Shown: piece after piece, positions 7,876 to 15,059 of the stretch
Layout of the letters: every line of letters starts with the position of its first letter
Numbering within the stretch: position 1 is the stretch's first letter
Source of the DNA: an uncultured Roseburia sp.
Lineage (GTDB): Bacteria > Bacillota > Clostridia > Lachnospirales > Lachnospiraceae
Length of the DNA: 38,985 nt
Direction: 5' to 3'
Assembly: GCA_947088345.1 (NCBI GenBank)
Contig: CAMUGE010000033.1
Coordinates: 1-38,985, forward strand
Notes under the pieces: model-generated
The model's database searches: none
Told to the model about the DNA's origin: nothing
The model's input: only the letters and a program-made list of their open reading frames with translations
Made by a program: the position numbers and the translations under genes

Positions 7876-7904
7876 ATTATAACCTAAATCGGAGGAGTAA
7901 TCAA
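7876..7904 (-). promoter_or_regulatory. sigma-A promoter of the DUF5717 operon
   Basis: On the minus strand the -35 is TTGATT (7899-7904) and the -10 is TATAAT (7876-7881), with a 17-nt spacer. The -35 overlaps the start codon of the divergent aminotransferase, so the two transcription units are mutually exclusive at this spot or co-regulated. Confidence 0.6.
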
Positions 7905-9013
7905 TGATAAAACACACAGACCATTTTCATGGCAGCGATCTTGAAAAAATCGAATCTATATACGGCGTCCGAAAAGAGGAGATCACAAGCTTCTCCGCGA
8001 ATGTCAATCCGCTCGGCATATCTCCGCTTCTGCGCAGCTCTCTGACCGATAAAATCGACGCCATTACAACATATCCGGACCGTGAATATACGTCTCTTCG
8101 CAAACACATTGCCGCATACTGTAAGACAGAGTATGAAAACGTTATTGTCGGAAACGGCTCAACGGAACTCATCTCTTTGTTTATTCAGATTGAACATCCT
8201 AAAAAAGCGCTTGTCATCGGACCCACCTACTCAGAATATGAACGTGAGATCTCATTGGGAAAAGGAACTACGCTCTATTACCCACTGCGGGAAAAGGACG
8301 ACTTTAAGTTAAATGTGTCCGATTTTCTGACACATTTAAACGAGAGCATCGACCTGATTGTTTTTTGCAACCCGAACAATCCGACCTCGTCCTGCATCAG
8401 CAGACGCGATATGCGCATGATCCTGGACGCCTGCAAACAATATGATATTTATGTCATGGTAGACGAGACTTATGTGGAATTTGCGGATAATATGGAAGAA
8501 ATCTCCGCTGTCCCGCTGACATACTATTACAATAATATTATTATACTGCGCGGAACCTCCAAATTTTTTGCTTCGCCCGGTCTGCGCCTGGGTTATGCCA
8601 TCACCGGAAATCATGACCTGATCAAAGCAATCAATACCAGAAAAAACCCCTGGACCATCAATTCGCTGGCAGTTGCCGCTGGAGAAACCATGTTTATGGA
8701 CCAGGATTATATCCGCAGAACAAAAGCGCTGATCTCCTCGGAACGCGCCCGCATCTATGCGCTTATGAAAGAAAATGCAGATTACAAGGTCTATCCGCCC
8801 AGCGGCAATTTTATACTGGTGCGCATTCTACGGGAAGATTTAACGGCGCAGGATTTGTTTGAACGCGCAATCCGCCAGAAAATGATGATACGAAACTGCT
8901 CGACATTCCCGTTTTTGGATCATAAATATATACGTTTTTGCTTTATGAAAAAAGAGGACAACGAAAGACTGCTTGCATGCCTGTTTCAAAATCATGAAAC
9001 GTCCCTGCTATAG
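7904..9013 (+). CDS. PLP-dependent aminotransferase, CobD/HisC-like
   Basis: This 369-residue fold-type I PLP enzyme starts with an HG-containing segment (DHFHGSDL) and FSANVNPLG, as in threonine-phosphate decarboxylase (CobD). It continues with the cofactor site GNGSTELI, CNPNNPTS (Asn156) and VDETYVEF (Asp187). The Schiff-base lysine is K220 in RGTSKFFASPGLRLGYA. Length and motif spacing are normal. HisC (histidinol-phosphate aminotransferase) and CobD are hard to separate by eye. The NPLG motif favours CobD-like, but no other cobalamin gene is nearby, so the substrate is open. It is the first and only gene of its transcript, with an excellent SD, and is divergent from the DUF5717 operon. 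Confidence 0.85.
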   Translation: MIKHTDHFHGSDLEKIESIYGVRKEEITSFSANVNPLGISPLLRSSLTDKIDAITTYPDREYTSLRKHIAAYCKTEYENVIVGNGSTELISLFIQIEHPKKALVIGPTYSEYEREISLGKGTTLYYPLREKDDFKLNVSDFLTHLNESIDLIVFCNPNNPTSSCISRRDMRMILDACKQYDIYVMVDETYVEFADNMEEISAVPLTYYYNNIIILRGTSKFFASPGLRLGYAITGNHDLIKAINTRKNPWTINSLAVAAGETMFMDQDYIRRTKALISSERARIYALMKENADYKVYPPSGNFILVRILREDLTAQDLFERAIRQKMMIRNCSTFPFLDHKYIRFCFMKKEDNERLLACLFQNHETSLL

Positions 9014-9021
9014 AAAAATGA

Positions 9022-9088
9022 CGTAACAGTGAAACCGAAGCAGAACTGTTGCCGCTGTTTACTGATTTTAAAGTCACGAACTGTTACG
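9022..9088. repeat. 9-bp inverted repeat in the gap before the FecR/cyclase operon
   Basis: CGTAACAGT (9022-9030) and ACTGTTACG (9080-9088) are perfect inverted copies separated by 49 nt. They lie between the aminotransferase stop and the promoter at 9117. There is no T-tract, so this is not an intrinsic terminator. It may be a paired operator or chance. Confidence 0.4.
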
Positions 9089-9116
9089 AAATGACAGATT
9101 TTCTGCCAAAATAAGA

Positions 9117-9145
9117 TTGCAGACTTTCCGGAAAAATGTTATACT
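9117..9145 (+). promoter_or_regulatory. sigma-A promoter of the FecR/CHASE2-cyclase operon
   Basis: TTGCAG (9117-9122), a 17-nt spacer and TATACT (9140-9145). The ATG of the FecR gene is 36 nt downstream and is preceded by GTGAGG. Confidence 0.6.
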
Positions 9146-9181
9146 GATACCAAAAAAAGGAAATAAAGTGAGGTTTATCTT

Positions 9182-10450
9182 ATGAGTGAAAAAAAATCTG
9201 CCTTTTTATCCAAAAAACTCATCCTCTGTATCGTTGCCGCCTGCGCGGTTCTAGCTGTCATTGTTTTCTTTGCATTGCGCGCCCGCAGTACGGGATACCG
9301 CGACATTTCGGTATTTGAACTCTCCGCGGACGGCGTCGTCTCCCGAAACGGTGAAGAACTTTCTGTATATCAGGGAATGAAACTGCAAAACGGTGACAAT
9401 TTAAAAGTATCGGGCGACGGTTTTGTGCGTCTGCTCTTAGACCAGGACAAATATGTATCGCTTGAACCGGGAACGGAAATCAATCTTGCGGCCACCGGAA
9501 ACGATACTGACAGCCACACGCAGATCGAGCTGGTTTGCGGTCGTATTTTAAATGAAATAGATTCTAAATTAAGCGATAATTCTTCCTATGAAATCACGAC
9601 TCCGGCTTCCGTTATGGCAGTCCGGGGCACGGCGTTTTATGTTTCCTGTGACCCGGACGAATCCGGCAGCTATACGGTAGATCTCGCCGTTTTGGACGGT
9701 ACGGTAGGCACAACGACAAGTGGAGACGACACAGAACAGTTTGTAGAAGCCGGGGAGGCGGCGCAGCTTTTTGGAAATGAAGAAAGCGCACAGGTTACAT
9801 ATATCAATGAGCCGATCTCCTATGGCTCGCTTCCGGCCAATGTCCTAAACCGCATTGAAGAACGCAAAGAGAACGGCGACTGGGAGGCGCTCCCTGTCAC
9901 AACAGAGGAACTCGAAAAGGCGCTTGCCATTGAGGAACCGGATACCGCTTCCGACGAAACGGACGAAACAGCAGACACAAAAACGCCAACGGAAACACAA
10001 GAAGCTGCAGACGAGGACTCCAAAGATTCCGAACCATCTGCTGACACGAAAAAAACAGGCAGCACAAAACATCCAACAGACGGCAGCCCGGCAGAAAACG
10101 AAGACAATGTCTCAGAACAGCAGCCGGATACGCCCCCCGCCGCAAATAACGGGAATAATCCTGCACCTGTGGGACCACAACCCTCCGGCGGCACAGACCA
10201 GACAGACAAAACCCCCTCAACCGTCAAAAAGCCGGGAGACGCCAATTCGTTCCCTGACATTCCGGTAAACCATACCGTTCTTTTTACCACAGCGGACGGC
10301 AAAGTCTTTGCACGTCAGACAATTGAGGACGGCGCATGTGCCGTATGCCCGACGCTGATCCCGACAGGCGGCAGCAACTGGTATCTCGGGGATACCGTAT
10401 ATGATTTTCAAACGCCTGTCACCTCAGATCTCACATTATGTTACAAATAG
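9182..10450 (+). CDS. membrane-anchored FecR-domain protein with an InlB-like C-terminal repeat
   Basis: The protein has 422 residues. Residues 12-34 form a single TM/signal anchor (KLILCIVAACAVLAVIVFFA). Residues ~50-195 form a FecR-type beta domain with the diagnostic ASVMAVRGTAFYVS at 142-155. Residues ~225-358 are a low-complexity acidic Thr/Pro/Asn linker typical of extracytoplasmic stalks. Residues ~362-422 (HTVLFTTADGKVF...TSDLTLCYK) resemble a Listeria-Bacteroides (InlB B) repeat. The topology therefore places the FecR part outside. It is followed after 25 nt by the CHASE2 cyclase. FecR and CHASE2-cyclase genes often co-occur, so it may feed an envelope signal to the cyclase. It is not an iron-citrate regulator in the classic sense, since no sigma factor or TonB receptor is present. 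The specific ligand is unknown. Confidence 0.82.
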   Translation: MSEKKSAFLSKKLILCIVAACAVLAVIVFFALRARSTGYRDISVFELSADGVVSRNGEELSVYQGMKLQNGDNLKVSGDGFVRLLLDQDKYVSLEPGTEINLAATGNDTDSHTQIELVCGRILNEIDSKLSDNSSYEITTPASVMAVRGTAFYVSCDPDESGSYTVDLAVLDGTVGTTTSGDDTEQFVEAGEAAQLFGNEESAQVTYINEPISYGSLPANVLNRIEERKENGDWEALPVTTEELEKALAIEEPDTASDETDETADTKTPTETQEAADEDSKDSEPSADTKKTGSTKHPTDGSPAENEDNVSEQQPDTPPAANNGNNPAPVGPQPSGGTDQTDKTPSTVKKPGDANSFPDIPVNHTVLFTTADGKVFARQTIEDGACAVCPTLIPTGGSNWYLGDTVYDFQTPVTSDLTLCYK

Positions 10451-10475
10451 CACAGGAAACGAAACGGAATAGATT

Positions 10476-12263
10476 ATGAATAAAAAATATTATCTCTGTT
10501 CACTGATTTTATTACTGGCGGGTTTTCTCGCCAGTAATTTTAACCTTTTTTATGCCGCAGACCGCTATATGATGGACAGCCTGTACCAGCGGCAATCCAA
10601 ACCTTCGGCAGATATCCGTATCATCGCCATTGATGAAAAAACGCTTGACGCCTACGGACCTTACGCCTCCTGGTCACGGGAAAAATCTGCCGAGCTTGTC
10701 ACACTGTTAAATCAGGACAAAGAATCAAAGCCCGCCGTTATCGGATTCGATATCATGTTTATCGGTGAGTCGGGCAGCGACGCCGACCGGCTTTTGGCGG
10801 ATGCCTGCGCCGGAGACGACAATGTCATTACAGCCGTTAATATCGTCAATGATACGGTGATCGAACCGGACAAAGATACCGGTAAACTTGTGGAAAATCC
10901 GCTCCACATTGCGCTGATCGAAAAACCATATGACGCACTGCTCGCCAACACTGCAATCGGATTTGCCAACACGCTTCCGGACAATGACAGCTACATACGG
11001 CGTTCCATCTTACAGCGCACAAACGGTACAGAAACAATCGACAGTCTGTCATATGCCATTTACCAAATGTACTGCAGTGCGAAAGGTATTGCGCCGTCTC
11101 TGCCGAATCTTGGTCCTTATCAGGAATTTTCCTTTTCCTATACCGGAAAACCAGGAAGCTACGAAACCGTTTCCCTTGTCGATGTCCTGAACAAATCGGT
11201 AGATCCAAAAACATTCAAAGACTGTATCGTATTAATCGGCGCTCATGCGCCCGGCATGCAGGATGCCTACAATACACCGATCGACCGTTCCACACAGATG
11301 TACGGCGTGGAGATACATGCCAATATCATTCAGGCTCTGCTCCAAAACCGTACTTTTTCTCCCATTGCATCCGTTTTAGCCGGGTTGATTGTCGGGTTTT
11401 TCGCCGCAGTCTATTACATTTGCCTCAAAAAAGTGCGTTTCGTAGGAGGCGCTGTCATAGGCGCAGCGCTGATTTTACTGGAATTAGGAGCCGGATTGTT
11501 TCTTTTGCCTCTTGGATACGAACTGCCACTATTGACACTGCCGGTCTTCCTTGTCCTGACTTATATCTATCAGCTGATCAGGGGATATGTGGAAGAACGT
11601 TTAAACCGCAAACGGGTTGTAGACGCATTTAAGAAATATGTGGCGCCGCAGGTTGTAGAAAAGCTTGTAAAAAAGGGAGAATACCAGATTACACTGGATG
11701 GCGAAAACCGCAGTATCGCAGTGCTTTTTGTCGATATACGCGGTTTTACCACGATGTCTGAAAGCCTGGAACCGGAACAGGTAGTCGATATCTTAAATGA
11801 ATACCTTTCACTGACAACATCCGCTATCTTTCAAAATGAAGGAACACTGGACAAATTTATCGGCGATGCGACTATGGCTATTTTTAACGCGCCATTTGAC
11901 CTTACCGATTACACCTATAAGGCGGTCTGTGCAGCGAGAGATATCGCGGCAGGAGCCAATAATCTGGAAGCAAAATTTAAGGAACGATACGGAAAATCTG
12001 TACGTTTTGGAATCGGAGTCAACATGGGCCCCGCTGTCGTGGGAAATATCGGATGCGATGTCAGGATGGATTACACAGCCATCGGAGATACGGTCAATAC
12101 GGCCGCGCGCCTGGAAAGCAACGCAAAAAGCGGACAGATACTGATCAGTGAAACTGTGTATAACGCTTTGAAAGGACGAATCGAGGCTACGGAAATCGGA
12201 GAAATTCCACTGAAAGGAAAAAACAGAGGAATTATGGTTTACCAGCTCGACAAAATCTTATAA
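10476..12263 (+). CDS. CHASE2-domain class III adenylate cyclase
   Basis: The protein has 595 residues. An N-terminal TM (7-27) is followed by an extracytoplasmic CHASE2 domain (~30-290), three closely spaced TMs (~297-365) and a cytoplasmic class III nucleotidyl cyclase domain (~405-590). The catalytic set is complete: metal-binding D420 (LFVDIRGFT) and D464 (FIGDATMAIF), adenine-recognising K460 and D532 (RMDYTAIGD), and N541 and R545 (NTAARLE) for transition-state binding. This predicts cAMP synthesis from ATP in response to an extracellular cue. It is co-transcribed with the FecR protein upstream. The adjacent convergent gene is a c-di-GMP phosphodiesterase-type HD-GYP protein. No cAMP effector (CRP) is in the window. 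Confidence 0.9.
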   Translation: MNKKYYLCSLILLLAGFLASNFNLFYAADRYMMDSLYQRQSKPSADIRIIAIDEKTLDAYGPYASWSREKSAELVTLLNQDKESKPAVIGFDIMFIGESGSDADRLLADACAGDDNVITAVNIVNDTVIEPDKDTGKLVENPLHIALIEKPYDALLANTAIGFANTLPDNDSYIRRSILQRTNGTETIDSLSYAIYQMYCSAKGIAPSLPNLGPYQEFSFSYTGKPGSYETVSLVDVLNKSVDPKTFKDCIVLIGAHAPGMQDAYNTPIDRSTQMYGVEIHANIIQALLQNRTFSPIASVLAGLIVGFFAAVYYICLKKVRFVGGAVIGAALILLELGAGLFLLPLGYELPLLTLPVFLVLTYIYQLIRGYVEERLNRKRVVDAFKKYVAPQVVEKLVKKGEYQITLDGENRSIAVLFVDIRGFTTMSESLEPEQVVDILNEYLSLTTSAIFQNEGTLDKFIGDATMAIFNAPFDLTDYTYKAVCAARDIAAGANNLEAKFKERYGKSVRFGIGVNMGPAVVGNIGCDVRMDYTAIGDTVNTAARLESNAKSGQILISETVYNALKGRIEATEIGEIPLKGKNRGIMVYQLDKIL

Positions 12264-12285
12264 ATATAACACTTTTTCTGCTGCC

Positions 12286-12323
12286 GATGGCCGCCTGAAC
12301 ACTCTGTTGTTCAGACGGCCATC
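12286..12323. terminator. bidirectional hairpin between convergent cyclase and HD-GYP genes
   Basis: GATGGCCG-C-CTGAAC pairs with GTTCAG-A-CGGCCATC around an 8-nt loop, giving a 14-bp stem with one mismatch. It lies between two convergent stop codons. T-tracts are weak on both sides. Confidence 0.6.
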
Positions 12324-12337
12324 TGTTCATTTGGTCG

Positions 12338-13807
12338 CTATTTGATTTTTGACGCATATGCATATTGCTCAAAGAGATCTACCAGCTGGCCGTCGAGTTT
12401 CCCCTCGGATACCATTGAATGCAAAATATCAAACGCCACCTGAAGCGACATTTCACTTTTATATGGCCGGTCGCGCGCAGTCAGAGCATCAAAGATATCA
12501 ATTATAGTCAAAATCCGTATCTCCGCCGGCATATGCTCTGCGGTAAGATGATTCGGATAACCCTCTCCGTTTAAAAATTCATGATGCGCCCCCGCCCAAA
12601 GCGGTACATTGCGAAAGTTGCGGTTAAACGATACATTGGAAAGTATTTCGCCTGTGATACGTACATGGCTCTCCATAATCCGCCGCTCTTCGTCAGTCAG
12701 CGTCCCTCTCCGGATAGACAGACAGTCACGCTCGTAAGGCGTCAGGTAACATATCCTCTCCCCATCTTTTTTTTGATAAGAACGCATGGCCAGTTTCTCT
12801 ACCTGAGCGATATCTTCGTCAGTCACAAACCCTGCCCCGTTCAGCCGTTCGATCAACGCCTCCGCCGCGTCCAGTTCCTTACAGGACGCTTCATACTGCT
12901 CTTTGCCGATACGCTTCTCGTAATAATCGATACAAAAATAACAGCGCAAAAGCTCATATCTGGAACGTATTTTGCCCATATTTCGCGCAAGTCTTGATTT
13001 TTTGTTCATAACTGTGCGCGGGATTGTCATCTTGCCAATATCATGCAGGCTGGCAGCCAGCACAAGCTGCTCTTTGCGGTTCTTGTCAAACATCTCCTGA
13101 TAACAACCGCCCTCATGCGCCACATTTAAGTAATCTACAAATCCGGTCGTATATTTCACGACATTTCTGGTGTGATTGCCGTTATACGGCGTTCTGTTAT
13201 CAACAATCGTCGACATCGTCTCGGCAAACGAATACAAAATGTCTTTGATTTCCTGAATATAACTCATATTGGAAAGCGACAGCGCTGCCTGCGATGCCAG
13301 AGATAATATAATGCGCTCATAATCCGAATCATAGGCAACGATCTGATCATTTTCATCCTGCGCATTTATCAGCTGCAACACGCCGATTACCTCGCTCTCA
13401 TGATTCATCAGCGGAAGCACTAACATGGAAACCGTACGGTATCCGGTCATTGTGTCATAATTTTTGGGACCCGAAAAATCAAATTTATCGCTGTGGTATA
13501 CATCCTGTATATTAATCACTTCCTTGTGCAGCGCGGCATACGCACAGACATTTTCCTCTTTAAGCGGTACAGGCGGCAGTTCGATGTGTTCCCCTCTCCC
13601 GCCGCGGTAAATCTGAAGCGACACGGTGCGCATAATCTGAAACCGCAGCGCATCATTTTCTACCATATAAAGCGTACCACCGTCAGAATGCGTAATATCC
13701 ATCGCCTTTTCTATAATCAGCTCAAATATGCGGTTGTAATCTTTCTCGATAGAAAGCTTTATGCCGATATCCAGGATATCTATGTATTGCTTTTCTGTAA
13801 ATCTCAT
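12338..13807 (-). CDS. GAF + HD-GYP cyclic-di-GMP phosphodiesterase-type protein
   Basis: The protein has 489 residues and is cytoplasmic. Residues ~20-180 are a GAF sensor domain (GGTLYMVEND, VLPLMNHESEVIGVLQLINA). Residues ~185-470 form an HD-GYP domain with H212, the HD pair at 255-256 (SLHDIGK), H381, HHE at 408-410 and GYP at 416-418. All expected metal ligands are present, so c-di-GMP hydrolysis is predicted. An insertion of ~110 residues between the HD and the HHE/GYP parts (~270-380) makes it longer than the minimal domain. A clear TTGCAA-17-TATAAT promoter lies upstream, with a leader of ~95 nt. It converges on the adenylate cyclase. I see no GGDEF partner in the window. Confidence 0.9.
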   Translation of the reverse strand: MRFTEKQYIDILDIGIKLSIEKDYNRIFELIIEKAMDITHSDGGTLYMVENDALRFQIMRTVSLQIYRGGRGEHIELPPVPLKEENVCAYAALHKEVINIQDVYHSDKFDFSGPKNYDTMTGYRTVSMLVLPLMNHESEVIGVLQLINAQDENDQIVAYDSDYERIILSLASQAALSLSNMSYIQEIKDILYSFAETMSTIVDNRTPYNGNHTRNVVKYTTGFVDYLNVAHEGGCYQEMFDKNRKEQLVLAASLHDIGKMTIPRTVMNKKSRLARNMGKIRSRYELLRCYFCIDYYEKRIGKEQYEASCKELDAAEALIERLNGAGFVTDEDIAQVEKLAMRSYQKKDGERICYLTPYERDCLSIRRGTLTDEERRIMESHVRITGEILSNVSFNRNFRNVPLWAGAHHEFLNGEGYPNHLTAEHMPAEIRILTIIDIFDALTARDRPYKSEMSLQVAFDILHSMVSEGKLDGQLVDLFEQYAYASKIK

Positions 13808-13910
13808 ATTCTGCCATACCTCATCTATTCCTTATGACCCATGGTTTCCATTTCATATCACTGCTCCCTAAGCAGCTAAGTTTTAAACAACTTCAAATCG
13901 TGTTCAGTTT

Positions 13911-13939
13911 ATTATAACACGAATAAAAACAATTTGCAA
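13911..13939 (-). promoter_or_regulatory. sigma-A promoter of the GAF/HD-GYP gene
   Basis: On the minus strand the -35 is TTGCAA (13934-13939), the spacer is 17 nt and the -10 is TATAAT (13911-13916). The rest of the AT-rich gap (13808-14061) shows only a small hairpin (CTGCT/AGCAG near 13860-13875). I see no c-di-GMP riboswitch in the ~95-nt leader. Confidence 0.7.
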
Positions 13940-14061
13940 AATTTCTTCTTTTCCATTATGATAATTATGATAATATTATAATGTTGGAGTCAAAATGTAT
14001 TTTAAATTTTTAACCCTGATATTATATTATATAATGTTTACTCACAGAAACGAGGCAATCT

Positions 14062-14847
14062 ATGAATACAATTGAAATCATACCAATAAAAAACCGTATT
14101 GAAGAATCTTTGCAGCTGGCCGACGACTATAACGCATGTTTTGAATACAATGATTTCTTTTCCCCCGCTGTTTTAGACCAGCCTGCTCTCTTAGACAGCC
14201 TGACTGACTTCTATCAAAGTCTGCCGCGCGACCGCAGTAACGACACGCTGCACGGCGCTTTTTTGGATGTCACTGTTCATAGTTCCGACACGCTGATACG
14301 CCAGGCATCCGAAAAACGGATTTGCCAGTCAATGGAAATCGCAGCAAAGCTGAATATACGAGGCGTGGTGTTTCACACAAACCTGCTCGCCACATTTCAA
14401 AACCGCGAATATCTGGACAACTGGCTCATCTGCAACCGGGAATTTTTTAAACGGCTTTCCGATCAATACCCAAACCTTCAAATCTATATGGAAAACATGT
14501 TTGACTTGTATCCGCTAACCTATGCTGCATTTGGAAAAGCCATGCAGGACTGCCCGAACATCAGTCTCTGTTTTGATATTGCTCATGCCCATCTTTCCAT
14601 GACGCCTGTAAGTGAATGGATTGACATCTCTTATCCATATATCGGCCATATTCATCTAAATGATAACGATGGTATCCACGATCTTCACGATTCAATCGGG
14701 CTTGGCACAGTCAATTGGGATATCTATAATACCTGGATGAAAAAATACAAAGTACAGGCCTCCGTTTTGGTAGAGATCGGCTCCATTGAAAAACAACAGA
14801 TCTCTCTGGCCTACTTAAAGGAACACCATATTTTTCCATTTGAATAA
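14062..14847 (+). CDS. TIM-barrel sugar phosphate isomerase/epimerase-family protein
   Basis: The protein has 261 residues of the xylose-isomerase-like (AP endonuclease 2) barrel type. Metal and active-site residues seen are LHGAFLDV (His after strand 2), VVFHTN, IYMENMFD (Glu), LCFDIAHAHLS (Asp/His), IGHIHLNDND (His) and VLVEIGS (Glu). The pattern Glu-Asp/His-His-Glu is that of sugar epimerases/isomerases and not of endonuclease IV, which has more Zn ligands. The substrate cannot be told. A GAGG SD lies 8 nt before the ATG, behind a very AT-rich region, and the gene stands alone. No sugar operon is adjacent. Confidence 0.82.
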   Translation: MNTIEIIPIKNRIEESLQLADDYNACFEYNDFFSPAVLDQPALLDSLTDFYQSLPRDRSNDTLHGAFLDVTVHSSDTLIRQASEKRICQSMEIAAKLNIRGVVFHTNLLATFQNREYLDNWLICNREFFKRLSDQYPNLQIYMENMFDLYPLTYAAFGKAMQDCPNISLCFDIAHAHLSMTPVSEWIDISYPYIGHIHLNDNDGIHDLHDSIGLGTVNWDIYNTWMKKYKVQASVLVEIGSIEKQQISLAYLKEHHIFPFE

Positions 14848-14893
14848 AAAACGTCGAACTTGCATAGAACAAAGAAGAATCGTATTCATCCAT

Positions 14894-14975
14894 CGAGCAG
14901 GAAAGATTTCTTCCCCTGCTCGCCGCGCGACCCGTGCGCCGTCTCAGCGGCTTACTTCCTCTGTACGGGGCTGCG
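14894..14975. other. GC-rich structured intergenic element (candidate ncRNA or repeat)
   Basis: The gap 14848-15059 contains no gene, but it has a strong 8-bp hairpin (CGAGCAGG 14894-14901 with CCTGCTCG 14915-14922). Nested complementary blocks follow: CCCGT (14931-14935) with ACGGG (14965-14969), and GCCG with CGGC blocks inside. Its GC content is well above its flanks. It is followed by a terminator at 15011. No coding potential is evident. Confidence 0.4.
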
Positions 14976-15010
14976 CATATAAAAAGCGCGCGTTCTGACC
15001 ACACAATAGA

Positions 15011-15053
15011 AAAGCGAAGTAATCATCCCTACCGACTGATTACTCCGCTTTTT
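15011..15053. terminator. bidirectional intrinsic terminator
   Basis: AAAGCGAAGTAATCA (15011-15025) pairs with TGATTACTCCGCTTT (15037-15051), with one mismatch, around an 11-nt loop. T-rich tracts lie on both sides. It sits between the epimerase gene and the convergent secreted-protein gene. Confidence 0.8.
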
Positions 15054-15059
15054 CTGTTT

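Noticed and set aside
9820-10302. Minus-strand Ser/Val-rich frame in the FecR gene
   Set aside because: It arises from the low-complexity linker of the FecR protein read antisense, with no start signal.
13808-13910. Possible c-di-GMP riboswitch in the HD-GYP leader
   Set aside because: The leader lacks the conserved GEMM core and shows only one small hairpin.
14711-15004. Minus-strand frame crossing the epimerase end and the structured gap
   Set aside because: No SD and no family resemblance; the DNA is better explained by RNA-type pairing and the opposite-strand gene.
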